This document shows, one piece after another, positions 20,083 to 30,678 of a DNA stretch of 64,000 nucleotides. Made by a program: the position numbers and the translations under genes. Source of the stretch: Bacillus sp. ISL-51 (GTDB lineage: Bacteria > Bacillota > Bacilli > Bacillales > Bacillaceae); NCBI RefSeq assembly GCF_018613535.1, contig NZ_JAGGQB010000009.1:24001-88000 (forward strand). Direction: 5' to 3'. The notes below the pieces were generated by a model. It ran no database searches. It was not told the DNA's origin and was given only the letters and a program-made list of their open reading frames with translations. Position 1 is the stretch's first letter; each line of letters opens with the position of its first letter.

Positions 20083-20830
20083 TTGCGTTTCCCCCCAGCA
20101 TAGACAGCACATCAAGAATTTGTTCATAAAACACTTGGCGGTTTTCCCCGCGATAAATCTCGTTAAACAGCTCGCCGTCTTTAATAAAAATGACGCGGCG
20201 GCAGTAGCTCGCCGCAACCGGATCGTGGGTCACCATCAAAGCCGTCACTTTATCATTCTGATTCAGGCTCTGCATCGTTTCCATGACATCCTTCGATGCT
20301 TTGGAATCAAGGTTTCCCGTCGGTTCATCAGCGAGAATGAGGGACGGCTTATGAATGACCGCTCTTGCGATGGCGGCCCGCTGGCGCTGGCCTCCGGACA
20401 CCTCGAACGTCCGTTTATTCAGCAAATCTTCAATCCCCAGCTTTCCGGCGATGCTGTGCAATTTTTCTTCCATCACAGACGGTGATTCTTTTTCAAGCGT
20501 TAACGGCAGCATGATATTTTCACCGATCGTCAGCGTGTCCAGCAGATTGAAATCTTGAAACACAAATCCAAGCTGCTTGCGGCGAAAATGGGCCAGCCGC
20601 GTCCGCTTCAGATGGTGCGGGTTCTCCCCGTGAATCAGGATATCGCCGGAATCCGGGCGGTCAATCGTTGAGATGATGTTCAAGAGCGTTGTTTTTCCTG
20701 ACCCTGACGGCCCCATCACCGCCGTAAACTCCCCTTCTTCTATTGAAAATGAAATTTGCTTTAAGGCTTGATAGGACACTTGTCCTTTGTAAGTTTTATT
20801 TATATGTTTAACTTCAAGCATATTCGCCAT
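20057..20830 (-). CDS. yxdL: Antimicrobial-peptide ABC transporter ATPase (BceA-like)
   Basis: A 257-residue ATPase with Walker A GPSGSGKTT, signature VSGGQRQR, Walker B LILADEPTGNLDSK and switch histidine MVTHD. ATG at 20830 (MANMLEVKHINKTYKG) equals the orthologue start. It pairs with yxdM. Transcription probably starts from a promoter just after yxdK that is activated by YxdJ. Confidence 0.95.
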   Translation of the reverse strand: MANMLEVKHINKTYKGQVSYQALKQISFSIEEGEFTAVMGPSGSGKTTLLNIISTIDRPDSGDILIHGENPHHLKRTRLAHFRRKQLGFVFQDFNLLDTLTIGENIMLPLTLEKESPSVMEEKLHSIAGKLGIEDLLNKRTFEVSGGQRQRAAIARAVIHKPSLILADEPTGNLDSKASKDVMETMQSLNQNDKVTALMVTHDPVAASYCRRVIFIKDGELFNEIYRGENRQVFYEQILDVLSMLGGNANDLSSVRL

Positions 20831-20901
20831 GAGAATCCTCCTTATGGTTTTATTCTTGTTGAACAACGTGTTTTTCATGTGGCATCAGGGCTTTTCAATG
20901 A

Positions 20902-20938
20902 AAAAATCCCCTTGACGTAAACAAATTTTATCAAGGGG
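20902..20938 (-). terminator. Terminator after yxdJ-yxdK
   Basis: Stem CCCCTTGA/TCAAGGGG followed on the minus strand by TTTTTT. A possible -10 of the yxdL promoter (TAAAAT on minus, 20925–20930) lies in its loop. Confidence 0.75.
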
Positions 20939-20973
20939 AAACAGAATGTGCTATGTCGTTTTCTTAACGCAGC

Positions 20974-20989
20974 CTTACACTTTTGTAAG
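20974..20989. promoter_or_regulatory. Probable YxdJ (Bce-type) binding site
   Basis: Perfect inverted repeat CTTACA-CTTT-TGTAAG, matching the TnACA-N4-TGTAA consensus of BceR-like response regulators. It sits over the yxdK stop codon, about 63 bases upstream of the inferred yxdL transcription start. Confidence 0.7.
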
Positions 20990-21952
20990 AAATGAAAATC
21001 GAACCGCTGTCCCTTCGCCGGGAGAAGAGCTGATCTCCACCTCATGATTGAGCTTGCCCGTGATTTCTTTGACAAGGTGCAGGCCGATGCCCGTTGATTC
21101 TTGGAAACGGCGGCCGTTTTCGCCGGTATAATAAGGGTCAAATACCCGCTTCAGATCCTGAGAAGGAATGCCGACGCCATGATCTCTGACCTCCAGCACC
21201 GTCTTGTCCCCGTCTCGGAAGACGTTCAGCTCAAGCCTGTCACTCATTCCGGCTGAATACTTCACCGCGTTTGTCACCACCTGGCCAATCGCGAATTTCA
21301 GCCATTTGGCATCGGTGTAAATCTTGTCCTCAGCGAGGATTTTCGTTTTAGGATATACCCGATATTGGATAAAAAATCGTTTATAGCTTTGAACAATGGA
21401 TTGAACGAGCTCGGATAAGGAAACCGCCTCGATTTTGAAATCCCTCTCAAACAAATCAAGCCGTGATGAGTAAAGGAGCGTCTCAAGCCCGTATTCAATC
21501 TGCCGGACTTCTTTTTTGATTTGTTCAAAAATCGGCTCATCCTCTTCCTGAATGATTAAATTAATGACAGAAAGCGGCGTTTTCACTTGATGGACCCATT
21601 GGTTCATATATGTCACCCTTGCGTCAAGCTTGGCTTCCGTCTCATGGAGCTTCTGATGCTGCAAGCGGATCAGCTCCATCTGCTTTTCATAAAGCTCTGA
21701 ACTAAACACCGAAGAACCGAGAAAAGGAATCTCCATATCGTCCTGCCCCGAGCTGATCCACTCATAAACGCCGCGTTCCTTGTACCAGCGGTATGCCAAG
21801 TACCCCGCCAAAATCAGAAGCTGCACGCCCAATATATAAAAAAGATGAGAAAAAGAATGAAGACCCGCAAACCAATAGTAAAAGAACACAAACAAACCTT
21901 GGAGGAAAAACAGCAGGATTAACACCGTATGAGATCGCAAAAACAGCTTCAT
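20975..21952 (-). CDS. yxdK: Intramembrane-sensing histidine kinase
   Basis: A 325-residue BceS-like kinase. Two N-terminal membrane helices have a very short outside loop, so it has no sensor domain of its own. The H-box is WVHQVKTPLSVI, and the ATP-binding domain shows N (GQVVTNAVKYS), D (VRDHGVGIP) and G (STGIGLHLVKEI) boxes. It overlaps yxdJ by 4 bases. The signal is expected to come from the YxdLM transporter. Confidence 0.94.
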   Translation of the reverse strand: MKLFLRSHTVLILLFFLQGLFVFFYYWFAGLHSFSHLFYILGVQLLILAGYLAYRWYKERGVYEWISSGQDDMEIPFLGSSVFSSELYEKQMELIRLQHQKLHETEAKLDARVTYMNQWVHQVKTPLSVINLIIQEEDEPIFEQIKKEVRQIEYGLETLLYSSRLDLFERDFKIEAVSLSELVQSIVQSYKRFFIQYRVYPKTKILAEDKIYTDAKWLKFAIGQVVTNAVKYSAGMSDRLELNVFRDGDKTVLEVRDHGVGIPSQDLKRVFDPYYTGENGRRFQESTGIGLHLVKEITGKLNHEVEISSSPGEGTAVRFSFLTKV

Positions 21953-22638
21953 GACAGCGTCCTCAGCTGATAGCCTTCGCCCCGCACCGATTCAATCGAA
22001 ACAGGCACACCGAGCTCCCGCAGTTTTTTACGCAGCCGTGTAATATACACATTCAGCGTATTGTCATCCACAAAAATATCAGTGTCCCACGTTTTTTCCA
22101 TCAGACGGTCTCTTCCCGTTACCTTTTCTCCCCGCTCCAAGAGCACCTCAAGCAGCTTGCTTTCCTTCTTTGACAGTTCGCTTTTTTCATGTTGATAACG
22201 CAATTCAAACCGTTCCACAAAAAGCTGCACACCGGCATATTCGATCACTTTTTCTCCTTGCTTTGCGGCGTACTCGCCATATGCCCTGCGGATTTGGCTT
22301 TTGATTTTCGCCAATACAATATCATAGGAAAACGGTTTTTCTATATAATCATCACCGCCGTTTTCAATCGCCATCACCTGATCCATTTCCCCGTTTCTGG
22401 CTGAAATGAAAATGATGGGGCTTGTCGAGTGCTGGCGGATCTGGCGGCACCAATAATACCCGTCATAGGACGGGAGGTTGATATCGAGCAGCACCACATC
22501 AGGCTTTTCCCGCAAGAACACGTCCAGAACAGACGTAAAGTCAGAGGTCACCACGGTTTGATATCCGTATTTCTCTAAATAATTCCGCAATAGCAGCCGA
22601 ATGTCTTCACTATCTTCCACAATCATGATTTTATTCAA
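21949..22638 (-). CDS. yxdJ: Response regulator, OmpR family
   Basis: A 229-residue regulator. The receiver domain has the phosphorylatable aspartate in VVLLDINLPSYDG, followed by an OmpR winged helix (NTLNVYITRLRKKLRELG). It activates yxdLM-yxeA in B. subtilis in response to cationic peptides such as LL-37. It is the first gene of the unit. Confidence 0.95.
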   Translation of the reverse strand: MNKIMIVEDSEDIRLLLRNYLEKYGYQTVVTSDFTSVLDVFLREKPDVVLLDINLPSYDGYYWCRQIRQHSTSPIIFISARNGEMDQVMAIENGGDDYIEKPFSYDIVLAKIKSQIRRAYGEYAAKQGEKVIEYAGVQLFVERFELRYQHEKSELSKKESKLLEVLLERGEKVTGRDRLMEKTWDTDIFVDDNTLNVYITRLRKKLRELGVPVSIESVRGEGYQLRTLS

Positions 22639-22711
22639 ACTGAACCACTCCTAATTTTTGCGCTGATGCCCTCATCATAATCGTTCAGGACATACAGACG
22701 CAACACCGCGC

Positions 22712-22743
22712 AAAAAAACCGCCTTCCCGTTAAGATGGCGGTT
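22712..22743 (-). terminator. Terminator of the iol operon
   Basis: Stem AACCGCC/GGCGGTT followed on the minus strand by a T7 run, immediately after iolJ. Confidence 0.8.
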
Positions 22744-22753
22744 CTTTATCCTG

Positions 22754-23626
22754 TCAGCCCACATGCTGCTTCGCGGCTTTTCCGGCTGATCCGAATTCCC
22801 TCATTTTGCTTCGCACTGTCTCTTCCACGGCTTCAATACCGGGTGTCATATAGCCCCGCGGCTCGTACATGTCTTCGTTTTCCAGAAACATGCTCCGTGT
22901 TTTGTCTGTCCAGGCGACCATACATTCCGTATTGATATTAATTTTCGCGTGGCCGAGTTTGATGGCTTTTTTGATTTGATCTTGCGGAATGCCGGATGCT
23001 CCGTGAAGAACGAGCGGAACATCGGTGATGCCGGAGATTTCTTCCATTTCCTTAAATCCGAGATTCGGCTCGCCCTGATACTTGCCGTGAACGGAGCCAA
23101 GGGCCGCGGCCAGCGCGTCAATATTGGTTTCTTTGACAATCCGCTCACATTCCCTGATATCGGCATAGCAGACTCCGCCAATCAAGCCGTCTTCCATCCC
23201 GCCTACCGTGCCGACTTCGGCTTCGACCGATACGCCGTGCTTTGCGGCATAATCAGCGACTTCTTTTGTCATGGCGATATTCTCGTCAATCGGGGAGTGG
23301 GAACCGTCAATCATCACCGAGCTGAATCCCGCGTCAATCGCCTGTTTGCAGCGTGCCGCACTGCTTCCGTGATCAAGGTGAAGCACAACGGGAACGGTAA
23401 TCGCCATTTCCTCCATTAACGCGCTGACCATGGCGGCAATGGTTTTAAATCCGCCTAAATAATCGACCAGCCGATCGGAGGCTGCGGCGATGACAGGTGA
23501 TTGCTCTTTTTGCGCCGCTTGTAAAATCGCCTTTGTCCATTGAAGCCCGTTTATATTAAACTGGCCGACTGCGTAATGCTCTCGCTTTGCTTCCGCAAGA
23601 AGATCTTTCATGGATACAAAAGCCAC
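22754..23626 (-). CDS. iolJ: 2-deoxy-5-keto-gluconate-6-phosphate aldolase (class II)
   Basis: Last step of the sugar-phosphate part of inositol catabolism, giving malonic semialdehyde and dihydroxyacetone phosphate. The 290-residue FbaA-type class II aldolase has metal/substrate motifs HLDHG, EAEVGTVGG, GSVHG and LVLHGASG. The GTG at 23626 (MAFVSMKDLL) is preferred, with AAAGGAGG at good spacing. It is the last gene of the iol operon. Confidence 0.94.
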   Translation of the reverse strand: MAFVSMKDLLAEAKREHYAVGQFNINGLQWTKAILQAAQKEQSPVIAAASDRLVDYLGGFKTIAAMVSALMEEMAITVPVVLHLDHGSSAARCKQAIDAGFSSVMIDGSHSPIDENIAMTKEVADYAAKHGVSVEAEVGTVGGMEDGLIGGVCYADIRECERIVKETNIDALAAALGSVHGKYQGEPNLGFKEMEEISGITDVPLVLHGASGIPQDQIKKAIKLGHAKININTECMVAWTDKTRSMFLENEDMYEPRGYMTPGIEAVEETVRSKMREFGSAGKAAKQHVG

Positions 23627-23644
23627 GTTCACCCCTCCTTTTGA

Positions 23645-24481
23645 TTACATCTTGAAGTATTTTGATAACGCGTCAACTGTTGTTTCTTTCGCCGTTTTGA
23701 TTGTTTCCTCCGCGCTCAGCCTGTAATATTCAGGCCGGAACAGCTCGACGGAGGCAACGTCTGAGAATCCGATTTCTTTCAGCGCCGATAAGTGGGCGTC
23801 TAAGTCGATCGCTCCGTGCCCCGGCCAGACGCGATCCTCGTCGGTTAAACATCCGATTGGGAAATCTTCTGTATCGTCAATGTGATAAATAAAGATTTTC
23901 TTCCCGTCAGCCTGCTTTAAGCTTTCGATATTTGACCCCATCGCATGGAAATGAAAGCTGTCAAAAACAAGTCCAACATTGTCGCTGCCGACAGTGTTCA
24001 CGATGTCATACGCCTGTTCAAATGTATTGACCGTACATTGCGGATGGCCGACAAATTCAAGTGCGATTTTTACGCCGTACGGCTCCGCGATATCAGAAAG
24101 CTCAGTCAGAACCTCTACACAACTCTTTTTGATCTCTTCTTTTAAGATTTTCTGCTCTGTCACAAGCGGAACGGCCACCACATATCTCACACCGAGGGTT
24201 TTGCACGTTTCCATCATGCCCTTGAATTCAGCAATGATGTTCTTACAGCCCTTTTCATCACGATTGTTGAAGAAAACGAGTGCGTTTAAGGCAAGCGGTT
24301 TAATGTGATGGGTTTGAAAATATTCCGCAAGATCGGCCAGTGAATGGTCTTTTAAGTACTCCGGCAGCTTATCCATTGTGCGGATTTCAATATAATCATA
24401 GCCGTGCTTTTCGCATAGCTCTAAATCCTCTTTAAGATTTGAATTCTCCAATGTTGTTGCTTCATTAAAACAAAGTTTCAT
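23645..24481 (-). CDS. iolI: Inosose isomerase
   Basis: TIM-barrel (xylose-isomerase-like) enzyme interconverting 2-keto-myo-inositol and 1-keto-D-chiro-inositol. The 278 residues equal B. subtilis IolI. Metal ligands are recognisable in ALEFVGHP, VFDSFHFHAMG and YHIDDTEDF. ATG at 24481 starts MKLCFNEATTLENS. It belongs to the iol operon. Confidence 0.95.
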   Translation of the reverse strand: MKLCFNEATTLENSNLKEDLELCEKHGYDYIEIRTMDKLPEYLKDHSLADLAEYFQTHHIKPLALNALVFFNNRDEKGCKNIIAEFKGMMETCKTLGVRYVVAVPLVTEQKILKEEIKKSCVEVLTELSDIAEPYGVKIALEFVGHPQCTVNTFEQAYDIVNTVGSDNVGLVFDSFHFHAMGSNIESLKQADGKKIFIYHIDDTEDFPIGCLTDEDRVWPGHGAIDLDAHLSALKEIGFSDVASVELFRPEYYRLSAEETIKTAKETTVDALSKYFKM

Positions 24482-24515
24482 GTCAGACTCCCCCATCTGC
24501 GTTTTAGATATGAAG

Positions 24516-24558
24516 GGAGTTCGGCAGGAAGGCTGTTCGCCAAATCCCGCCGAACTCC
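24516..24558 (-). other. Intercistronic hairpin between iolH and iolI
   Basis: A 10-bp perfect stem GGAGTTCGGC/GCCGAACTCC without a following T run. It is more likely an mRNA-processing or stabilising structure than a terminator (inference). Confidence 0.5.
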
Positions 24559-24567
24559 ATGCTCAGC

Positions 24568-25437
24568 TTATGCCAGACCTAATTCTTCTTTCACTTTTCG
24601 AAGCATAAATCGGCTTGATTCATCCGCTCTTTCGTCGACCCAAGCAAAAACGGCATTCGTCGCAATTCCGTCAAACTTCATCTCTCTCAGCTTTCTGAAA
24701 ATCGTATCAAAATCAACCTCGCCTTGACCAATGTCCAAATGCTGGTGAACCGTTACTTTCGCGTCAGGCGGATTGACGATGTAGCGCAGGCCGTGAGCCG
24801 CTTTATGATTAAAGGTATCTGCAAATAAAACATGTGTGAGGCGGTCTCCGGCTTCGTCAAACATGGTCTCGATGTCGCCTTTGCCGTCATCATAGAAGAA
24901 CGTATGCGCAGTCGAGTAAACAAGATTGATCCAATCCTTGTCAAGCGCGCGGATCATATCCATCGCACCTTTGTGCGTTTCGATAAAATCGTATGGATGG
25001 GCTTGAAGATTGAGTTTAACGCCTTCTTTTTCAAAGACGGGCAGAAGCTCATCCATGGATTTGATAAATTTTTCTTCACTTGTTAAAGGATCATATTTTG
25101 AACCGCTGAATTCACTGTTCATCAAATCGACTTCAAGTTCAACCGCTATTTCGATTGCCCTTTTCCAATTGCGCACCGCAGCCTGACGGCGGTCTTCATC
25201 AGGGCCCGCCCAGTGGTAAAGCGGAAGGAGTGATGAAAGCTTAACACCTGTATCCCGTAAAAGACGCTTTAATTGTTTGATCTTTGCTGAATCAACTTTC
25301 GGATATTTATAGAATGGACAAAAATCCTCGCGCGGTGATAGTTCGATATATTCATAGCCAAGCTCCGCCGTTTTATAGACCATTTCCTCCAAGGTTAAAT
25401 CATCTCGATACATTGATGGATCCAATGCTAATTTCAT
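24568..25437 (-). CDS. iolH: IolH, TIM-barrel protein of inositol catabolism
   Basis: A 289-residue xylose-isomerase-like TIM barrel. Acidic/histidine ligands appear in [19 protein letters not shown] and [13 protein letters not shown]. Its exact reaction is not established as far as I know. ATG at 25437 matches the B. subtilis start. It lies in the iol operon, 17 bases after iolG. Confidence 0.92.
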   Translation of the reverse strand: MKLALDPSMYRDDLTLEEMVYKTAELGYEYIELSPREDFCPFYKYPKVDSAKIKQLKRLLRDTGVKLSSLLPLYHWAGPDEDRRQAAVRNWKRAIEIAVELEVDLMNSEFSGSKYDPLTSEEKFIKSMDELLPVFEKEGVKLNLQAHPYDFIETHKGAMDMIRALDKDWINLVYSTAHTFFYDDGKGDIETMFDEAGDRLTHVLFADTFNHKAAHGLRYIVNPPDAKVTVHQHLDIGQGEVDFDTIFRKLREMKFDGIATNAVFAWVDERADESSRFMLRKVKEELGLA

Positions 25438-25454
25438 ATTTTTCACTCCTTACC

Positions 25455-26510
<1,056 letters not shown>

Positions 26511-27806
26511 TTAAATAATGTTTCTTGCCTTGCTTTTCTTTGTGCCGCCGCGAGGAGTTCCGTAGAGTTCCTCTTGGATCTGTTCAAGCGGCTTACCAGA
26601 TGTATTCGGTGCGAACACAAGTCCTATGATCATACTGGCCGTGACGCAAACCAGCAGGATCGCAGACATAAAGCCGATGCCGAAATGTGTCATGATCATC
26701 GGCACAAATAAACTCCAAATCCCTATCGAGATACGGACTAGAAAGAACATCAATCCTTGCGCAGAAGCCCGGTGCTCCGTCGGAAACAGCTCACTTGCCC
26801 ACAGCTGGTAGTTCGCTTGCTGACCGGCTCCGTTATTAATGCCGATCACGAAGACGAACAGAAGCAGAACCGGCAGTCCTTGAATCGGCAGTAAAAACAG
26901 CGACCAGCCGATGACGGCCATAAATGCGCAGATTCCGAAAACCGTTTTCCTGTATTTATCCGCAAAGGGCATGAAGATACAGGCGACGCCAAGCCCTGTG
27001 AAGATAAACAGACCCATTTGCAGCATATTTGCCATGTTCGCAGATACCCCGCCGACCTGCTGATAGATATACGGCATAAAAAATCCCATCACTCCTGCGG
27101 CCAAGTTCCATATGAGAAACACGCCCATTAAGAACAAAATGTTCTTAAAGAATTGAGGCTGAAGCAGATCAAAGTAAGAAGTTTTTTTCACTGCTGCCGG
27201 CTGATCTTCTTTCTTTTTCCAGGCATCCGACTCAGGTAAACGCTTTCTTATTGTATATGTGATAAGGGCGATCACCAGCAGATGCGCAAAGACGATTTTA
27301 TTTCCTAAAAGCCCAAGGTCTCCGGTCAACACGGACAACAGCAGCACAGCAACGGCTCCGGCCGCCCATGCCACCTGTGCCACGCCGCAGTGTCTGGCCC
27401 GGTTTTTCTCCGGGGCGTTTTCTGCGATAATCGTCCACGATGCCGTAATATCAGCGCCTACAGAAATTCCGATAATCAAGTAGCCGCTTAACAGCATCGG
27501 AAAGTTAAATCCAAACAGCACTAAGCAAATTCCTAAGGCGTAAACCAGCATACTGTTTGTGTATACAGCTTTACGGCCGATCTTATCAGCCAAATATCCG
27601 CCAAGCAGCGCACCGATTGCCGCTGATATGGCGTTTGCGCTAAAAGCGCCGAGCAAGCCGATTTGACTGTCGGACAGCTTCAGATAGCTGACCCACATGG
27701 ATAAACCTGCCGATCCTGCCACGATGGAACCTTCGTCTATATAGTTTGCTAATGCTGCGGCAATGGTCCTTTTATTAAAAGCCGATTCCGCCCTGGCACT
27801 ATTCAT
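26511..27806 (-). CDS. iolF: Inositol transporter, MFS family
   Basis: A 431-residue, 12-helix major facilitator with the loop signature GGYLADKIGRKAVY between helices 2 and 3. IolF is a secondary inositol transporter in B. subtilis (the main one, IolT, is encoded elsewhere). ATG at 27806 follows AGGGGG. It lies between iolE and iolG. Confidence 0.94.
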   Translation of the reverse strand: MNSARAESAFNKRTIAAALANYIDEGSIVAGSAGLSMWVSYLKLSDSQIGLLGAFSANAISAAIGALLGGYLADKIGRKAVYTNSMLVYALGICLVLFGFNFPMLLSGYLIIGISVGADITASWTIIAENAPEKNRARHCGVAQVAWAAGAVAVLLLSVLTGDLGLLGNKIVFAHLLVIALITYTIRKRLPESDAWKKKEDQPAAVKKTSYFDLLQPQFFKNILFLMGVFLIWNLAAGVMGFFMPYIYQQVGGVSANMANMLQMGLFIFTGLGVACIFMPFADKYRKTVFGICAFMAVIGWSLFLLPIQGLPVLLLFVFVIGINNGAGQQANYQLWASELFPTEHRASAQGLMFFLVRISIGIWSLFVPMIMTHFGIGFMSAILLVCVTASMIIGLVFAPNTSGKPLEQIQEELYGTPRGGTKKSKARNII

Positions 27807-27818
27807 ATAAGTCCCCCT

Positions 27819-28715
27819 CTAATTTGCAAGATCGAGCAGTTCGGAGTCGATATACTGTCTCGCCATCAGCGCATACTCAAGCGGGTTGGCCACATCCGGG
27901 TCTTGTTCGGCTTCGATGACGATCCAGCCGGAGTAATCGCGCTTTAAAAGCGTCCGGTACACCTCTGTAAAATCGATGCATCCGTCTCCCGGCACGGTAA
28001 AGATTCCCTGCAAAAACGACTGCTGGAATGACTTCCCTTCTTTCTTACATTGCTCCATAATATCAAGCCGCGCGTCTTTGAAATGCACATGCTTGATCCG
28101 GTCAATATGCTTGTTGAGCATCGGCATACAGTCTCCGTCCGAGATGTAGGCATGGCCGGTATCATAGAGAAGATGGACATGCGCAGGATCAGTATGTTCC
28201 ATCAGCCGGTCGACTTCTTCCGCCGTCTGGACGCCTGTGCCGAGATGATGGTGGTATACAAGTGTAAGCCCGTGCTCATCAGCGATCTTCCCGAGACGGT
28301 TTAAACCTTTACACAGCGTCTCCCATTCTTCGTCCGTGAAGTGAGGTTTTTTCTTAAAGACATCAATGTCCAAGCCCTGTATACTGTACGTTTGTTCAGA
28401 CACGGTCGCGACATCAGCCCCGACTTCTTGCAAATATTTGCATTGTTCTGTAAACTCATCAGCCGTTTTTTCAATACCATCACGAAGGATGAAGCTGCTG
28501 AACCATTTCCCCGCGATCCGTAAATTCCGAAGCCCCAGCTCCTTATTCAGAATGGAGGGTTCAGGAAAAAATCCTCCGACCTCTGTCCCTTGAAAACGCG
28601 CGACAACAATGTCACTTAACAAATGCTGCAGCGTATTGCCGGCTCCGATTTCCGGCATATCGTCATTCCGCCACCCTATGGGGGCGATGCCCCACAGAAT
28701 ATCGTGTTTGCCCAT
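27819..28715 (-). CDS. iolE: 2-keto-myo-inositol dehydratase
   Basis: Dehydrates inosose to the diketone used by IolD. A 298-residue TIM-barrel protein with ligands in [20 protein letters not shown] and [10 protein letters not shown], ending with the VIEAEQDP motif typical of IolE. The start is ATG at 28715 ([19 protein letters not shown]); the frame upstream lacks a better ribosome site. Confidence 0.95.
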   Translation of the reverse strand: MGKHDILWGIAPIGWRNDDMPEIGAGNTLQHLLSDIVVARFQGTEVGGFFPEPSILNKELGLRNLRIAGKWFSSFILRDGIEKTADEFTEQCKYLQEVGADVATVSEQTYSIQGLDIDVFKKKPHFTDEEWETLCKGLNRLGKIADEHGLTLVYHHHLGTGVQTAEEVDRLMEHTDPAHVHLLYDTGHAYISDGDCMPMLNKHIDRIKHVHFKDARLDIMEQCKKEGKSFQQSFLQGIFTVPGDGCIDFTEVYRTLLKRDYSGWIVIEAEQDPDVANPLEYALMARQYIDSELLDLAN

Positions 28716-28730
28716 CGTGATGCCTCCCAT

Positions 28731-30644
28731 CTAGTACTGCTTCGCAGCATTTAGCATTTTCTCTTTTGCTTCATATGCCTTTTGGACGCTTTCCCGTTCA
28801 GAAACTTCAGCAACGCCGACATGCCACCAGCTGTCATAGCCGTCTGTCATCGTTTTCGGAAGGACCTTCATCTCAATCAATGTTGATACGTCTTGTTTTT
28901 TCGCGTCTTCCAGCGCCGCTTTCAGCTCTTCCGCTGTATTGGCTTTGTATGTTTTGGCGCCGTAGCCCTCTGCCACCTTTGCATAATCAACATTTAAAAT
29001 GTGATTGTCGCCTGTGCGGAACTCACAGAAATAACTGCCGCTGCCATGATCCATCTGGAGGTTGTTGATACAGCCGAAGCCGGAGTTATCAAAGAGCAGG
29101 ACATTGATTTTTTTGTTATATTGAATGGCCGTAATCAGCTCTGAGTGCAGCATCAGGAAGCTGCCGTCTCCGACAAGCGAATAAACCTCTTTGTCAGGGT
29201 GGGCCAGCTTGAGGCCGAGCGCGCCTGATACCTCGTATCCCATACAAGAGTAGCCGTATTCGAGATGGTACGTATTCGGGGCATTTGAGTGCCACAAACG
29301 CTGTAAGTCTCCCGGAAGAGAACCCGCCGAACTGATGACGACGCTGTCTTCGGGAATCGTTTCGTTAATGGTAAGCAGCGCCGTTGTTTGCGGAAGCTCC
29401 GTCTGCAGCGCGTCAGCATACTCATTTAATACGTCCTGTGAGAAATGATTTTTAATTTCCGGTACGAATGCTTCGCGTGTAAAGGTGACCTTGCCAAGGC
29501 GCTCCCGTTCAGCCAGCCATTCGTCTTTCCATTCTTTAATCGTTGAACCGAATTCACTCTTGTATCCTTCTAATAAGCCGTGCAGCTTGCCGAGCGTCGC
29601 TTTCGCATCCGCTACGACTTGGAACGCGTCCATTTTGTACGCCTGCATTCTGCTGACATTGATATTTAAGAATTTGGCTTTATCAAAATCGAATGCCGTT
29701 TTTGATGATGTCGCAAAGTCCGTGTATCGTGTGCCGATTCCGATGATTAAATCAGCCTTTCGGGCCGCCTTGTTCGCGGCGAGTGTTCCCGTAATGCCCA
29801 TGCCGCCCAAATTGTTGGCGAAATCAGCCTCAACCGTTGATTTGCCGGCCTGTGTTTCCACAAGCGGAATGCCGTATGTTTCAGAAATCGCGATCAATTC
29901 ATCACGCGCGCCGGAATACTTCGCGCCGCCGCCCACTAAGATGACTGGGTTTTTGCTCTCTTTCATTCTTTCTGCCGCGCCTTTCAGCTCACGCTCGCTC
30001 GGCTGCATCCGGTCGATGTAATGAACGCGCTTTTCGAAGAAGCTTTCGTCGAATTCAAATGCTTCCCCCTCCACATCCTGAGAAATACAAATCGTTGCCG
30101 GGCCAGCTTTTGCTGGGTCTGTCATCACTTCAAATGCCCGGATTAAGCTGCTCATCAGCTGTTCGGGGCGTGTAATGCGGTCCCAATAGCGGGAAACAGG
30201 CTTCAATGCATCGTTTGTCGTAATCGCCGCACTGTATTCTTGTTCCACCTGCTGTAAGACAGGGTCCGGCTGCCTTGTCGCAAATGTGTCTGCCGGAAGC
30301 AGCAGCACCGGGATATTATTGGCCAGCGCCGTACCTGCCGCGGCCGTTAAGTTCGCGGCTCCAGGGCCGACTGACGTCGATACGGCGTAAATTTTTCTTC
30401 TCAGCATTTGCTTGCTGTATGCCATTGCGGCATGTGCCATGCCTTGCTCGTTTTTGCCTTGAAAAACTTTCAAATGGCCTGCGTCTTGTTCAAGCGCTTG
30501 CCCGATCCCTACGACATTTCCATGCCCGAAAATCGTGAAGATCCCTTCAACGAACGGCTCTTCTTTTCCGTCAATATGGATGTACTGCCGGTTTAAGAAT
30601 TTGATCAGCGCTTGTGCTGTCGTTAAGCGAAGTTTCTTGCCCAC
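28731..30644 (-). CDS. iolD: 3D-(3,5/4)-trihydroxycyclohexane-1,2-dione hydrolase
   Basis: Thiamine-diphosphate enzyme opening the cyclohexane ring. The 637 residues equal the B. subtilis enzyme. The N-terminal PYR domain, central domain and C-terminal ThDP motif (GDGSFLMLHSELITA followed by NVLLFDNSGFG) are present. The GTG at 30644 behind AAAGGTGG is chosen, giving MGKKLRLTT; a GTG four codons upstream overlaps that ribosome site. Confidence 0.95.
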   Translation of the reverse strand: MGKKLRLTTAQALIKFLNRQYIHIDGKEEPFVEGIFTIFGHGNVVGIGQALEQDAGHLKVFQGKNEQGMAHAAMAYSKQMLRRKIYAVSTSVGPGAANLTAAAGTALANNIPVLLLPADTFATRQPDPVLQQVEQEYSAAITTNDALKPVSRYWDRITRPEQLMSSLIRAFEVMTDPAKAGPATICISQDVEGEAFEFDESFFEKRVHYIDRMQPSERELKGAAERMKESKNPVILVGGGAKYSGARDELIAISETYGIPLVETQAGKSTVEADFANNLGGMGITGTLAANKAARKADLIIGIGTRYTDFATSSKTAFDFDKAKFLNINVSRMQAYKMDAFQVVADAKATLGKLHGLLEGYKSEFGSTIKEWKDEWLAERERLGKVTFTREAFVPEIKNHFSQDVLNEYADALQTELPQTTALLTINETIPEDSVVISSAGSLPGDLQRLWHSNAPNTYHLEYGYSCMGYEVSGALGLKLAHPDKEVYSLVGDGSFLMLHSELITAIQYNKKINVLLFDNSGFGCINNLQMDHGSGSYFCEFRTGDNHILNVDYAKVAEGYGAKTYKANTAEELKAALEDAKKQDVSTLIEMKVLPKTMTDGYDSWWHVGVAEVSERESVQKAYEAKEKMLNAAKQY

Positions 30645-30678
30645 AAACGATCCCACCTTTTATACGTTTGATTTACCA

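Noticed and set aside
29485-30021. 178-codon plus-strand frame opposite iolD
   Set aside because: Serine/proline/alanine-rich antisense shadow of a well identified gene.
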